64,000 bases of DNA from Rubrivirga sp. SAORIC476 (GTDB taxonomy: Bacteria; Bacteroidota; Rhodothermia; Rhodothermales; Rubricoccaceae): contig NZ_MVOI01000003.1 of NCBI RefSeq assembly GCF_002283555.1, positions 1,593,417-1,657,416 of the forward strand, written 5' to 3'. Shown one piece after another: positions 1 through 9,250 of this stretch (positions within the stretch are counted from its first letter, which is position 1; each line of letters opens with the position of its first letter). The position numbers were made by a program, and so were the translations under genes. The notes beneath the pieces are model-generated. The model did no database searches. It saw only the letters and a program-made list of their open reading frames with translations, and had not been told where the DNA came from.

Positions 1-32
1 CCGAGGATCAGGGACAGGAGGAGGAGTCGCAT
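1..32 (-). CDS. Start of an exported protein, truncated by the window edge
   Basis: An ATG on the minus strand opens a frame reading MRLLLLSLILG up to the window edge. This is a short Arg followed by a leucine-rich stretch, as in a signal peptide. It begins 48 nt after the hutH stop, in the same orientation, so it could be the third gene of the hut operon. Only ten residues are visible, so no function can be given, and the call rests on the signal-peptide look and the position alone. Confidence 0.35.
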   Translation of the reverse strand, partial: MRLLLLSLIL

Positions 33-80
33 GGGGAGGGTGGAGGATGATCGAGTCGAACGCGCGGGACCGACGCCGGG

Positions 81-1613
81 TTACTGCAACGCGCCCACTT
101 CGGCCTCGGCGGCCTCCACCAGCGTGCCGAGACGAACGAGGTCGGCGGCGGCGGCGAGGTCGGGCTCGAAGACCGTGTCGTCGGTGCGAAACGGGACGAC
201 GGCGCGGATCGCACGGTGGGCCGCCTCGACGCCGTGCCCGGACCGCAGCGGACGCCGGAAGTCGAGCGCCTGGGCGGCGCACAGCGCCTCGACCGCCAGC
301 ACGCGCTCGGCGTTCTCGACGACGCGGAGCGCCTTCCGCGCGCCCCACGCGCCCATCGAGACATGGTCCTCCTGCCCGCGCGAGGACGGGATCGAGTCGA
401 CCGAGGCGGGGTGGGCCAGGGTCTTGTTCTCGCTCACGAGCGCCGCGGCTTGGTACTGCGGGATCATGAAGCCGGACTGGAGGCCCGAGCGCTCGACCAG
501 GAACGGCGGCAGGCCGTCGCCGCCGTCGACCAGCAGGTAGGTGCGGCGCTCGGAGATCGAGGCCCACTCGGCGACGGCGATGGACACGGTGTCGAGGGCG
601 AGCGCCAGCGGCTGCCCGTGGAAGTTGCCGGCCGAGACGATGTCCGGCAGGCCGTCGGCGTCGAAGACGAGCGGGTTGTCGGTGACGGCGTTTAACTCGC
701 GCTCGACGGTCGCGGCGGCGTAGGCGAGCGCGTCGCGGCTGGCGCCGTGGACCTGGGGCACGCAGCGGACCGAGTACGGGTCCTGCACGCGGTCGCACCC
801 GGCGTGGCTCGGCCCGATCTCCGAGCCCTCCAGCAGGCGGCGGACGACCTCGGCGCTCTGTGCGTGGCCGGGGTGCTGGCGGATCGCGGCGACGCGGGCG
901 TCGAACGGACGGGCCGAGCCGAGGCGGGCCTCCAGCGTCATCGCGGCGATGAGGTCGGCCGTCGTCGCCAGGCGGGCGGCGCGCTGCACCACCTCGACGG
1001 CGTGGGCCAGCATGAACTGGGTCCCGTTGATGAGAGCGAGGCCGTCCTTGGCGCCGAGCGCGATGGGTGCCAGCCCCGCCTCGGCGAGCGCGTCGGCCGC
1101 CGGGACGGGTCCGTGCGCGCCCCAGACGCTCCCCTCCCCGATCAGGACGAGGGCGAGGTGCGACAGCGGCGCGAGGTCACCCGAGGCGCCGAGGCTGCCC
1201 TGCGACGGGACGACCGGGATCACGTCGGCGTCGAGCAGGTCCAGCAGGCCGCGGACGACGGCGGACGACGCGCCCGAAACCCCCAGCCCGAGGGCGTGGG
1301 CCTTGAGCGCCACCATCCGCCGGGTGATCGCGCGGTCGGTCGGCTCGCCGACCCCGCAGGCATGCGACCGCAACAGGTTGACCTGCAACTGCTCCACGTC
1401 GGCCGGGCCGATGCGCTCGGACTTGAGCGCGCCGAAGCCGGTGTTGAGGCCGTAGTGGGCGTGCCCGTCGGCGAGGGCGGCGTCGACGAGGGCGCGGCTG
1501 CGGGCGACGCGGCCGTCGGGATCGGCGAGGTCGGCGCGGAGGGCGGCCAGCGACGCGCCGAGGTCGGCGTCGAGCGTGGCGAGGCGGAGGGCGGGGAGGG
1601 CGTCGACGGTCAT
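81..1613 (-). CDS. hutH: Histidine ammonia-lyase
   Basis: Removes ammonia from L-histidine to give urocanate, the first step of histidine degradation; cytoplasmic. The 510 residues match the usual family length. The Ala-Ser-Gly triad that cyclises into the MIO electrophile is visible in [11 protein letters not shown] at about residues 142-152, and YGLNTGFG near residue 54 is the conserved N-terminal active-site motif. The start was set at the ATG whose sequence overlaps the hutU stop (ATGA, 4 nt), rather than far upstream, because the longer frame runs antisense-like through hutU. Tight overlap with hutU shows an operon, transcribed hutU then hutH. The C-terminus ends at TAA with a normal family-like tail. 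Confidence 0.96.
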   Translation of the reverse strand: MTVDALPALRLATLDADLGASLAALRADLADPDGRVARSRALVDAALADGHAHYGLNTGFGALKSERIGPADVEQLQVNLLRSHACGVGEPTDRAITRRMVALKAHALGLGVSGASSAVVRGLLDLLDADVIPVVPSQGSLGASGDLAPLSHLALVLIGEGSVWGAHGPVPAADALAEAGLAPIALGAKDGLALINGTQFMLAHAVEVVQRAARLATTADLIAAMTLEARLGSARPFDARVAAIRQHPGHAQSAEVVRRLLEGSEIGPSHAGCDRVQDPYSVRCVPQVHGASRDALAYAAATVERELNAVTDNPLVFDADGLPDIVSAGNFHGQPLALALDTVSIAVAEWASISERRTYLLVDGGDGLPPFLVERSGLQSGFMIPQYQAAALVSENKTLAHPASVDSIPSSRGQEDHVSMGAWGARKALRVVENAERVLAVEALCAAQALDFRRPLRSGHGVEAAHRAIRAVVPFRTDDTVFEPDLAAAADLVRLGTLVEAAEAEVGALQ

Positions 1614-3274
1614 CGGTCCAGCGACGGCAGGTCGACGCCGCGCTCCATCGCCGTGTCGATGGCGAGGTCGTAGCCGGCGTCCGCGTGGCGCATGACGCCC
1701 GTGCCGGGGTCGGCGGTCAGGACGCGCTCCAGGCGCCGCCCGCCCGCCTCCGTCCCGTCCGCGACGCACACCATGCCCGAGTGCATCGAGTAGCCGATGC
1801 CGACGCCGCCGCCGTGGTGCAGGCTCACCCACGACGCCCCGCAGGCCGTGTTGAGCATGGCGTTCAAGAGGGGCCAGTCGCCGATGGCGTCCGACCCGTC
1901 GAGCATCCCCTCGGTCTCGCGGTTGGGGGACGCCACCGAGCCGGTGTCGAGGTGGTCGCGGCCGATCACGAGCGGGGCCGACACCTCGCCGTTCGCCACC
2001 ATCTCGTTGAACCGCGCGCCCGCCTTGGCCCGCTCGCCGTACTCGAGCCAGCAGATCCGCGCGGGCAGGCCCTGGAACGAGACCTTGTCCTGCGCCAGTT
2101 CGATCCACCGCCGCAGGTGGGCGTTGTCGGGGAAGAGTTCCAGCAGCGCCGCGTCCGTCGCCGCGATGTCGGCCGGGTCGCCCGAGAGTGCGGCCCAGCG
2201 GAACGGGCCGGAGCCCTTGCAGAAGAGTGGGCGGATGTACTCGGGCACGAAGCCCGGGATCTCGAAGGCGTCGGCCCGGCCGCGTCGGTCGGCGACCTGC
2301 CCGCGCAGGTTGTTGCCGTAGTCGAACGCGACCGTGCCGCGCCGCTGGAGCGCCAGCAGCGCGGTGACGTGGGCCTCCATGCTGTCGAGCACCGCGTGCT
2401 CGTACGCCGCCGGGTCAGACGTGCGGAACGCCTCGCCGTCCGCCATCCCATACCCCGCCGGGAGGTAGCCGACGCGCAGGTCGTGGGCGCTCGTCTGGTC
2501 CGTCACCACGTCCACCTCGGTGCCGCGGCGGACCAGTTCGGGCAGCACCTCGGCGGCGTTGCCGACGAGCCCGACCGACAGCGCTTCGCCCGCCGCCTTC
2601 GCCGCCTCGACCCAGCCCAGCGCCTCGTCGAGGTCGTGGGAGATGCGGTCGCAGTAGCCCGTCTCGACGCGTCGCCGGATGCGCGTCTCGTCCACGTCGA
2701 CGCCCAGGAAGGCCGCGCCGTTCATCGTCGCCGCGAGCGGCTGCGCGCCGCCCATTCCGCCCAGCCCGGCCGTGACCACGAGCCGCCCGCTCAGGTCGCC
2801 GCCGAAGTGCGTCCGCGCGCACGCCGCGAACGTCTCGTACGTGCCCTGCAGGATGCCCTGCGTGCCGATGTAGATCCACGAGCCCGCCGTCATCTGGCCG
2901 TACATCGTCAGCCCGGCGGACTCCAGTTCGCGGAACGTCTCCCACGTCGCCCACCGGGGCACGAGCCACGAGTTGGCGAGCAGCACGCGCGGCGCCTCGG
3001 CGTGCGTCCGGAAGACGCCGACGGGCTTGCCGCTCTGGATCAACAGCGTTTCGTCGTCCTCCAGTCGCTGCAACGTCTCGACGATGCGGTGGAACGACGG
3101 CCAGTCGCGGGCCGCCTTGCCGGAGCCGCCGTAGACGACCAGGTCCTCGGGCCGCTCGGCCACGTCCGGGTCGAGGTTATTCATCAGCATCCGCAGCGCG
3201 GCCTCCTGGTGCCAGCCCTTGCAGGTGAGCGTGGTGCCGCGGGGCGCGCGAATCGTGGGAACGTCGACGGTCAT
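1610..3274 (-). CDS. hutU: Urocanate hydratase
   Basis: Adds water to urocanate to give imidazolone propionate, the second step of histidine degradation, using tightly bound NAD as electrophile. The 554-residue length is typical. The N-terminal [20 protein letters not shown] and [18 protein letters not shown] segments, the glycine-rich [13 protein letters not shown] motif and the C-terminal [19 protein letters not shown] stretch are all family signatures. It is the promoter-proximal gene of the hut pair, and the ATG is followed directly by the family N-terminus. The divergent Lrp-type gene starts 214 nt away. The later enzymes hutI and hutG are not in view on this side and may lie beyond position 1 or elsewhere. 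Confidence 0.97.
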   Translation of the reverse strand: MTVDVPTIRAPRGTTLTCKGWHQEAALRMLMNNLDPDVAERPEDLVVYGGSGKAARDWPSFHRIVETLQRLEDDETLLIQSGKPVGVFRTHAEAPRVLLANSWLVPRWATWETFRELESAGLTMYGQMTAGSWIYIGTQGILQGTYETFAACARTHFGGDLSGRLVVTAGLGGMGGAQPLAATMNGAAFLGVDVDETRIRRRVETGYCDRISHDLDEALGWVEAAKAAGEALSVGLVGNAAEVLPELVRRGTEVDVVTDQTSAHDLRVGYLPAGYGMADGEAFRTSDPAAYEHAVLDSMEAHVTALLALQRRGTVAFDYGNNLRGQVADRRGRADAFEIPGFVPEYIRPLFCKGSGPFRWAALSGDPADIAATDAALLELFPDNAHLRRWIELAQDKVSFQGLPARICWLEYGERAKAGARFNEMVANGEVSAPLVIGRDHLDTGSVASPNRETEGMLDGSDAIGDWPLLNAMLNTACGASWVSLHHGGGVGIGYSMHSGMVCVADGTEAGGRRLERVLTADPGTGVMRHADAGYDLAIDTAMERGVDLPSLDR

Positions 3275-3488
3275 GGGCTCGCGTGGGGAGTGCGCTCACA
3301 GGGTAGCGGACGAGCCCCCGGGCTCCGAAGACACGATCCACGGTTTTCGACCTCTCTCGCTTTCGATTGGCCAGAGATTGCGGCTCGCCTCTTTCTCTCC
3401 CGCCCGCCGTCCTGAGCGGACGCAGAGGATCTGACCTCTCAGCTGCCCGCTTCGGCACCGGGGTCGCCCTCCCTCTCCCCCCTCCCCC
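3275..3488. promoter_or_regulatory. Divergent intergenic region between hutU and the Lrp-type regulator
   Basis: These 214 nt separate the two divergent starts and must hold both promoters. The middle (about 3340-3390) is the most AT-rich part, with TTTTCGACC and CTTTCGATTGG runs, unlike the surrounding GC-rich sequence. No clear operator palindrome or -10/-33 element could be fixed by eye. The arrangement suggests that the Lrp-type protein binds here, which is inference. Confidence 0.4.
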
Positions 3489-3935
3489 ATGGACGCCCTC
3501 GACCACCGCCTGCTCCGCGAGGTCCAGCAGGACGCGCGCCTGACGTACGCCGAGTTGGGCCGCCGCGTGGGCCTGTCGCCGCCCGCCGTCTCCGAGCGCC
3601 TCGCGCGACTGGAAGCCGACGGCGTCATCACGGGCTACCACGCCGCCGTCGACCCCGCCCGCCTCGGCCGTCCCGTGCAGGCGGTGCTGCACCTCCAGGT
3701 GGACCGCGCGCGCTACGGCCGCAGCCTGGAGCGGATCCTGGAGCTGGACGAGGTCCTGGTCTGCCACCGGACGACGGGCAGTTCGTCGCTGCTGATGATC
3801 GTGGCGGTCGCGTCGATGGAGGCTCTGGAGGCGCTCATCGACCGGCTGCTTCCGCTGGGGGAGCCGGTCACCCAGATGATCCTCTCGACGCCGGTCCCGA
3901 GGCGGGCCGTGGCGCCTCCGGAGGAGAATCGCTAG
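3489..3935 (+). CDS. Lrp/AsnC-family transcriptional regulator
   Basis: A 148-residue one-domain-pair regulator. Residues 1-60 form the AsnC-type winged helix-turn-helix (LDHRLLREVQQDARLTYAELG, then SPPAVSERLARLEADGVI). Residues about 65-135 form the RAM/Lrp ligand-binding domain, with the HRTTGSSSLLMIVAV beta-strand core that normally lines the effector pocket. Lrp/AsnC proteins assemble as octamers or dimers and usually sense amino acids. It is divergent from hutU-hutH, so control of histidine catabolism is a natural hypothesis, but the ligand cannot be read from the sequence. The start ATG is the only sensible one, preceded by a C-rich stretch without a good ribosome-binding site. Confidence 0.92.
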   Translation: MDALDHRLLREVQQDARLTYAELGRRVGLSPPAVSERLARLEADGVITGYHAAVDPARLGRPVQAVLHLQVDRARYGRSLERILELDEVLVCHRTTGSSSLLMIVAVASMEALEALIDRLLPLGEPVTQMILSTPVPRRAVAPPEENR

Positions 3936-4013
3936 ATCCCTCCTGCGGGGGAGATCAATCGGTCCGCCGGCCTCCTACTTTGCAGCCTCCACTCTCCGCC
4001 CTGTGGGGCTCCG

Positions 4014-4430
4014 ATGCCTCTCCACATCACGGTTCTCCCCGAGAGCCGGGTCGTCCTCATCGCCGGGGCCGAGTTCGTGTCGGGCACGGACCTGGCCCGC
4101 GCGTGCCTCGACATGGGACACCACCCGGACTGGCGAGGCGGATTCGATGAGGTCTGGGACCTCTCCGGCGCGTCCGAGATCGACATCACACCGGACGAGT
4201 TGGACGAGATCGTCGAGGTCACCCACCGGTACGGCCACCTGGTCGGCGGCAACCGGGTCGTGTTCGTGTCCCCGCGGGACATCATCGCGGCGCTGGCTCG
4301 CCTGTTCGAGTTGCGCACCGCCGACCTCGGCCGGACGTACCACGTCGCCCGGACGCGGAGGGAGGCAGCGGACTGGCTGGGCCTCGCGCCGGGCACGCTG
4401 GGGCATGCCCGACGCCTCCGGCCTCGGTGA
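4014..4430 (+). CDS. Hypothetical protein of STAS/SpoIIAA-like size and shape
   Basis: A 138-residue soluble protein I do not recognise by family. It has alternating strands and helices (LHITVLPESRVVLIAGAEF, then DEVWDLSGASEIDITPDELDEIVEV, then NRVVFVSPRDIIAALARLFEL). This resembles the SpoIIAA-like/STAS-like proteins common in environmental Bacteroidota and Proteobacteria, in which a VWDLS-type strand is followed by a helix. There is no signal peptide or membrane segment. It lies 78 nt after the Lrp gene on the same strand and converges on ppc, with no operon evidence. A role in stress or regulatory protein interaction would only be a guess. Confidence 0.6.
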   Translation: MPLHITVLPESRVVLIAGAEFVSGTDLARACLDMGHHPDWRGGFDEVWDLSGASEIDITPDELDEIVEVTHRYGHLVGGNRVVFVSPRDIIAALARLFELRTADLGRTYHVARTRREAADWLGLAPGTLGHARRLRPR

Positions 4431-4499
4431 CCGGGCAGAAGGGGCACACGGAGGCCGGCGACACCGAGAGACGCAGCATCCCCCCTCACGCACTCCCAC

Positions 4500-7334
4500 T
4501 CACCCTGTCGACTGCATCGCCGCGGCGATGGCGTTGACGGAGAGCAGGAGCGCCTGCCGGAGGTCGTCGGACGGCGCATCGGTGGCCCGCCAGCGGCGCA
4601 TCAGGTCCAGTTGGACGAGGTTGAGCACGTCGGTGGCCGGGTTGCGGTAGCGAATGGTGGCCGCGATGGCACGGGTCGGGTCGAGGAGCGTATCGCGCCG
4701 GGCGACGCGCAGGAGCGCCGTCTCGGCCTTCGAGAACTCGGCCTCGACCGACTGGAAGGGAGCCGCGCTGGCGCCGGCGTGCTCGGCGAGCGCGCTGTAG
4801 CGGCGCCCGACGACCATCCGCGCGCGGGCCATCTCGCGGAGCGCGTTGCCCGTGATGGCCTGGAAGAAGGGCCACTCGTCCTGGAGCTCCCGCAGCAGCG
4901 CCAGGTCGTCGCCCGTGATCGCGTCCGCCAGCGCCGTGCCGACGCCGTACCAGCCGGGTGCGGTGTAGCGCGGCTGCGTCCACGAGAACACCCACGGGAT
5001 GGCGCGCAGGCCCGCGAAGTCCAGCTCGCCGACGCCCTTGCGCGAGATCGGCCGGGAGGCGATGGACAGCCCGGCGATGTGAGCGATGGGCGTGGCCGCG
5101 GCGTACCACGGCCAGAACAGCTCGTCGTCGATGAGGTCGCGGTAGGCGACCATCGAGCGGTCGGCGAGGCGTTCCATGAGCGCGTGCGCCCCATCGGAGG
5201 GCGCCGCCGCCGTGTCGGGCCGTCGCTGGGCGTCGGCGAGGGCGCCGAGCTGGGCGTGGACGATCTGCTCCAGGTGGCGCCGCGCGATGCCGGGCAGCGC
5301 GTAGCGGAACGAGATGACCTCGCCCTGCTCCGTGAACCGGATGCGCCCGGTCTGGGCGACCGGCGGCATGGCGCGGATGGCCTGCCCCGCGCGCCCGCCG
5401 CCGCGGCCGACCGTCCCGCCGCGGCCGTGGAAGAAGCGCAGGTCCACGTCGTGGGCGCGGCACGTCTCTGCGATGGCGCCCTGGGCCTTGTGGAGCGACC
5501 AGTTGGCCTGCCAGTAGCCGCCGTCCTTGTTGGAGTCGGAGTAGCCGAGCATGACCTCCTGCATCCCGCCGCGCGCGGCGAGGTGGGCGGCGTAGACCTC
5601 GTTCTGGAACAGCGCGGTGAGCAGCGCCGGGCCCGCCTCCAGATCGGCGATGGTCTCCAGCAGCGGCGCCACGTCGATCGGGCTGACGACCGTCCCGTCG
5701 GCCAGCCGCCGCCACAGGCCGACCTCCTTGCACAGCAGCAGCACCTCCAGCACGTCGCTGACGGCGTCCGTCATTGAGATGATGTAGTTGCCGATGGAGG
5801 CGGGCTCGGCCTCGATGGCCGCTTTCGCCACGCGGAGCGCCGAGAGCACGCGGTCGGTGGTCTCGCCCACCTCGCCGCCGAGGCGGATGAACGGGCGCGG
5901 GTTGGCCAGCTCGCGGGTGAGGAGCGCCATGCGAGCGTCCTCGTCGAGCGCCGCGTAGTCCGCCTCGACCTCGGCGCGGGCCAGGAGGTCGGCCACGGCG
6001 GCCTCGTGGAGGGCGCTGTGCTGGCGGAGGTCGAGCGCGGCGAGGTGGAAGCCGAACGTGGCGGCGCGCGCGCGGGCGTCGGCCAGGGCGCCGGACTCGG
6101 CGAGGGGCGCCAGCCCGGCCTCGGTCAGGCTGTCGGCGATCAGGTCGAGGTCCGCGGTGAAGGCCGCGGCGTCGTAGGCCGGTGCGTCGCCGGCCGCCCG
6201 CGGCTGGCTGGCGCCGACCTGCGGTTGGCCCGAGTCGCCATCCGGCAGCGTTTCGATGAGGCGGTCCAGCTTGGTGGCCATCTGCATGACCTTGAGCCGG
6301 ATCGGCTCGTTGACGTTCTGGCGCCAGCGGCGCTCGGGCAGTGGCGCCGCCTCGCGGTCGGCGTGGACCGAGTTCCAGAGCGCGTCCGGGAACGTGACCT
6401 GGTGGTCGCTGACGGACAGGTCGAGGCGGAGCTGGTTCAGGCCGCGGCGGTGCAGGCGGAGGGCGTCCTCGCGGTGCGCGCGGAGCGTCCAGGCGGTCAC
6501 CTCGGCGGTCACGTTGGGGTTGCCGTCGCGGTCCCCACCGATCCAGGAGCGGTAGCGGAGGAAGGGCGGTAGCGTGGCGGGCGCGTCCTCGCCGTAGCTC
6601 TGGCGGAGCGCCCTGCGGAGATCGGCGTGGATGCGCGGGACCACGTCCCAGATGGTGGTGGCGACGAAGTAGAGCCCGTGGCGGACCTCGTCGCGCACGG
6701 TCACGGCGGCGGGGCGGACCTCGTCGGTGGCGAGCAGCAAGCGGAGCCGGTCGAGTGCCTCGTCCTCGGCGGCGTCCAGCTCGGCGGGCGTGAACGTGCC
6801 CTCGGGGGCGGTCAGGCGGTCCAGCGCGGCGGCGGCCTCCTGCTGGTGCAGCAGGACCGTCCGGCGGCGGGCCTCGGTAGGGTGCGCCGTGAGCGTCGGC
6901 TGGATGTCGAGCGTCTGGATCAGCGCCAGCGCCTCGGCGCGCGTCCGCCCGTTGGCCTTCAGGTCGGCGACGGCCTCTTGAATGGACTCGCCGCGCGGCG
7001 CCTCGGCGGAGGCCGCCATCTCGCGCTCCCGGTTGATGCGCACGATCTCGATCTGCTCGGCCTTGTTGACGAGGTGGAAGTACGCCGTCAGCGTCCGGAG
7101 CACCGCCTTCAGCGTGTCCACGTCATGGCCCTCGATGTCGGCGGCGACGGCGTCGAACACGGCCGGTCCGTCGGCGCGGACACGGTCCAGCCAGCCCTCG
7201 GCGAGGTCCGCTGGAGCGTCGCCGTAGCGCTCGCGCGCCACCTGCAGCACGAGCCGCTCCACGAGGGCGACACGGCGGGCGTGGACGTCGGTGAGCCCGG
7301 CGGAACGGGCGGCGGCGAGGGCGGAGTCGGACAC
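4500..7334 (-). CDS. ppc: Phosphoenolpyruvate carboxylase
   Basis: Carboxylates phosphoenolpyruvate with bicarbonate to oxaloacetate, refilling the TCA cycle. At 944 residues it matches bacterial PEPC. The first catalytic histidine is visible in LTAHPTEARRRTV (His about 151). The second conserved block GYSDSNKDGGYWQANWSLHKAQ and the glycine-rich loop FHGRGGTVGRGGG are intact, and the C-terminus ends NAIAAAMQSTG like the family. I chose the GTG at 7334 (VSDSALAAAR). The frame stays open upstream to 7544, but that extension overlaps a divergent exported-protein gene and has no PEPC-like sequence. It is monocistronic, with convergent and divergent neighbours. Confidence 0.96.
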   Translation of the reverse strand: MSDSALAAARSAGLTDVHARRVALVERLVLQVARERYGDAPADLAEGWLDRVRADGPAVFDAVAADIEGHDVDTLKAVLRTLTAYFHLVNKAEQIEIVRINREREMAASAEAPRGESIQEAVADLKANGRTRAEALALIQTLDIQPTLTAHPTEARRRTVLLHQQEAAAALDRLTAPEGTFTPAELDAAEDEALDRLRLLLATDEVRPAAVTVRDEVRHGLYFVATTIWDVVPRIHADLRRALRQSYGEDAPATLPPFLRYRSWIGGDRDGNPNVTAEVTAWTLRAHREDALRLHRRGLNQLRLDLSVSDHQVTFPDALWNSVHADREAAPLPERRWRQNVNEPIRLKVMQMATKLDRLIETLPDGDSGQPQVGASQPRAAGDAPAYDAAAFTADLDLIADSLTEAGLAPLAESGALADARARAATFGFHLAALDLRQHSALHEAAVADLLARAEVEADYAALDEDARMALLTRELANPRPFIRLGGEVGETTDRVLSALRVAKAAIEAEPASIGNYIISMTDAVSDVLEVLLLCKEVGLWRRLADGTVVSPIDVAPLLETIADLEAGPALLTALFQNEVYAAHLAARGGMQEVMLGYSDSNKDGGYWQANWSLHKAQGAIAETCRAHDVDLRFFHGRGGTVGRGGGRAGQAIRAMPPVAQTGRIRFTEQGEVISFRYALPGIARRHLEQIVHAQLGALADAQRRPDTAAAPSDGAHALMERLADRSMVAYRDLIDDELFWPWYAAATPIAHIAGLSIASRPISRKGVGELDFAGLRAIPWVFSWTQPRYTAPGWYGVGTALADAITGDDLALLRELQDEWPFFQAITGNALREMARARMVVGRRYSALAEHAGASAAPFQSVEAEFSKAETALLRVARRDTLLDPTRAIAATIRYRNPATDVLNLVQLDLMRRWRATDAPSDDLRQALLLSVNAIAAAMQSTG

Positions 7335-7490
7335 GGGAGCAGCGGAGGGGGGCAGCCAACTTACCCGGCCGTCCCGGCGACGGTCCGCGAAGTCGCCGGA
7401 AGCGCTTCGGCTGTGAGCACCGTGCCCCGCGAACTGCCTGACCGTGACCGCCTGGCCTCGATACACTGTCCCTCCCGATTCCTGCCCGCG

Positions 7491-8033
7491 ATGCGCCTCG
7501 CCTTCCTCTGCGCCGTTCTGCTCGCCGCGCCCACCAGAGCGCAACCCGCCATCGACGTGTCGGGCGCGCTCGGAGGCGCTGTGACCGCGATGTTCGGCTC
7601 CGGCGTCATCGAGGGCACCACGGGGCTCGGGACGGTGTCGGTCGCGGCGTCGCCCGACCTGCCACGAGGCGTCCGGCTGGCTGCCTCGGTGACCTACGGC
7701 CCCGGCGACGACCGCGGCGTGGACCGCACCCTCGCGCTCGGCCTCGGTGCCGAAGCCCCGCTCAGCGGCGGGCGCAACGGCGTCTACCTCGCCCTCGGCG
7801 GCGCGTGGCTCGACTTCGACGGCCGTGACTCGTCGGGCTGCACACCGGAGGTCGGGTGCATGGACGAGAGCGGCGCGCTCGGGCCCTCGACAGGCCTGGC
7901 CGCGACGGTCGGGCTCGGCGCACGAGTCCCGGCGGTGCGGCGGCTGTGGGTGGAGCCGACGGTCGGCGCGATCATCGGGGGGAGCGGACCGCTACCGACG
8001 GCCCGGCTCGGCGTCGGCTGGCGCCTCCGCTGA
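7491..8033 (+). CDS. Exported beta-barrel-like protein of unknown function
   Basis: A 180-residue protein starting MRLAFLCAVLLAAPTRAQPA, a clear signal peptide with an Ala-x-Ala-type cleavage site (APTRAQ). The mature part alternates short amphipathic strands separated by Gly/Asp turns, rich in GLG and VG motifs, and ends GVGWRLR. An aromatic/Arg C-terminal strand is usual for small outer-membrane beta-barrels. Two cysteines (SSGCTPEVGC) may form a disulfide in an extracellular loop. The start ATG directly precedes the signal peptide and leaves 156 nt to the divergent ppc start. The family is not recognised. Confidence 0.75.
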   Translation: MRLAFLCAVLLAAPTRAQPAIDVSGALGGAVTAMFGSGVIEGTTGLGTVSVAASPDLPRGVRLAASVTYGPGDDRGVDRTLALGLGAEAPLSGGRNGVYLALGGAWLDFDGRDSSGCTPEVGCMDESGALGPSTGLAATVGLGARVPAVRRLWVEPTVGAIIGGSGPLPTARLGVGWRLR

Positions 8034-8084
8034 GGCGACCTCGACCCATCCGGCATCCCGGACAGGGAGATGTGCATCGGCCTC

Positions 8085-8114
8085 GGTGAGGGCATGGAGC
8101 CTGCAGGCCTCACC
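8085..8114. terminator. Hairpin at a convergent gene junction
   Basis: GGTGAGG and CCTCACC form a 7-bp stem around a 16-nt spacer, just where the exported-protein gene and the HprK-like kinase gene end facing each other; the right arm overlaps the kinase stop codon. No U-tract is present on either strand. The position fits a bidirectional terminator, but the stem is modest. Confidence 0.3.
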
Positions 8115-9027
8115 CTCCGACCGCGGCCTCCAGAGCGGCGACCGTCTCCTCTACCCGGCCCAGGTCGGCGGGACGCGACAGGTCCGCCACCCGGACCGAC
8201 GCCACGAGCCGTGCCACCGGCGCCACCAGCGAACCGCTGACGGCCGCCCGGAGGAAGCGGGGCGCGTAGACATGGGCGAAGACGGCCGAGAACGCCGCCG
8301 ACGCGGTGAGCGGCGTCACCTCGATGGCGTCGCCCCAGCCGAGCGAGCAGACGAGCGCCACCGGGGCCTTCGCCTCGGCTGGAGGCGCGCCGTGCCAGAC
8401 GCCTTTCGCGAACCCGTCGACGATCGGCTCGACCGCGTCCGACAGTCCGAGCACCTCCGAGGAGGCGGGCCACAGCTTGACTTGCGTCGGCCCCGGCCGG
8501 ACGCACGCGCCCTCCTCGTCCAGGTCGAGCACCACCAGGTCGTCGGTCAGGAGCCGGTGGCCGCGCGCGACGAGTGCCGCAGCGGCCGTCGACTTGCCCG
8601 CCCGTTTGGGGCCGAGCAGCACGACGGCGCGCCCGTCGACCTCGACCGCGCTCCCGTGGAGCGTCAGGAGCCCACGACGATGCGCGAGAATGCCCAGACC
8701 CGGACCGGAGACGCACTGGCGAGCGAACGCCTCTTCCGAGGTGTCCACCGTGATCGCGTCGGCCTGGATCCGGAGGCGCGTGCCTCGCTTCCAGGCGATG
8801 ACGTCCCCGTCGCGGCCGGGCCAGCCGGAAAACCCGCCCGGCGCGAGGGCGCCGGGCGCCACGACGGCCCCCCGCTCGATCACGACATCCGGGTCGCCGG
8901 CACTCGAGACCGGGCGGAGACCCGTCAGGTCCAGCGACGACCGAAGGCGAAACCCGAAGGCCTCGTAGGTCTGGGTCTGGTCCTCCTGCGCAGCGGCCGA
9001 GCCGGCTCCGTAGAAGGACGAGGTCAC
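8110..9027 (-). CDS. HprK-like peptide/protein serine kinase of a lasso-type cluster
   Basis: A 305-residue protein whose second half resembles HPr kinase. A Walker A loop LLGPKRAGKSTAAAAL lies near residue 140, followed by HRLLTDDLVVLDLD, the paired-Asp motif of HprK-like folds. The front half (LTLHGSAVEVDGRAV) resembles the HprK-associated region of lasso-peptide kinases. In paeninodin-type clusters such kinases phosphorylate the C-terminal serine of the lasso precursor, and the precursor encoded directly upstream ends in serine. The GTG start overlaps the precursor stop (GTGA), so the two are translationally coupled. True HPr kinase is unlikely because the bifunctional kinase/phosphorylase has a different N-domain and genomic setting. 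Confidence 0.8.
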   Translation of the reverse strand: MTSSFYGAGSAAAQEDQTQTYEAFGFRLRSSLDLTGLRPVSSAGDPDVVIERGAVVAPGALAPGGFSGWPGRDGDVIAWKRGTRLRIQADAITVDTSEEAFARQCVSGPGLGILAHRRGLLTLHGSAVEVDGRAVVLLGPKRAGKSTAAAALVARGHRLLTDDLVVLDLDEEGACVRPGPTQVKLWPASSEVLGLSDAVEPIVDGFAKGVWHGAPPAEAKAPVALVCSLGWGDAIEVTPLTASAAFSAVFAHVYAPRFLRAAVSGSLVAPVARLVASVRVADLSRPADLGRVEETVAALEAAVGG

Positions 9028-9209
9028 GAGACCCCTCCTCCCCCGATCGACTCCCCGAGCGCATCCAGAGGCACAGGCCCCCCGCCTTCCGTCAGCGTGT
9101 GGAGCGTGCCCAGGTCCATCACGGCGGGCGCGACGAAGGGCCGGCGTGCGTCGGGCGCGGAGGCGGCGTCGGAGGCGAGAGGGTCGACGGTCGAAAGGGA
9201 GGGCTGCAC
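9024..9209 (-). CDS. Lasso-peptide-like precursor
   Basis: A 61-residue peptide from a GTG start (a longer GTG start at 9305 would overlap the cyclase gene). Residues FVAPAVMDLGTLHTLTE match the lasso leader pattern Y/F-x2-P-x-L/V-x3-G-x5-T, with Thr at the penultimate leader position. The predicted core then begins with Gly1 and reads GGGPVPLD followed by ALGESIGGGGVS. Asp8 is placed for the Gly1-to-Asp8 isopeptide ring, and the last residue is Ser. Cyclase upstream and kinase downstream fit a paeninodin-like pathway. Caution: the 12-residue tail has few bulky residues to lock a threaded fold, so another RiPP type is possible. Confidence 0.72.
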   Translation of the reverse strand: MQPSLSTVDPLASDAASAPDARRPFVAPAVMDLGTLHTLTEGGGPVPLDALGESIGGGGVS

Positions 9210-9250
9210 GAAGTCGGGGGGAGGGAGTCTGGAGAGCGAGGAGAAAGTGG

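Noticed and set aside
1614..2108. N-terminal extension of hutH into hutU
   Set aside because: Lies in another frame of hutU; the ATG overlapping the hutU stop gives the proper family length.
7335..7544. N-terminal extension of ppc to 7544
   Set aside because: Overlaps the divergent exported-protein gene and lacks PEPC-like sequence; GTG at 7334 is preferred.
8110..9027. True HPr kinase/phosphorylase of carbon control
   Set aside because: No ptsH or PTS genes nearby, a different N-terminal region, and a close link with precursor and cyclase.
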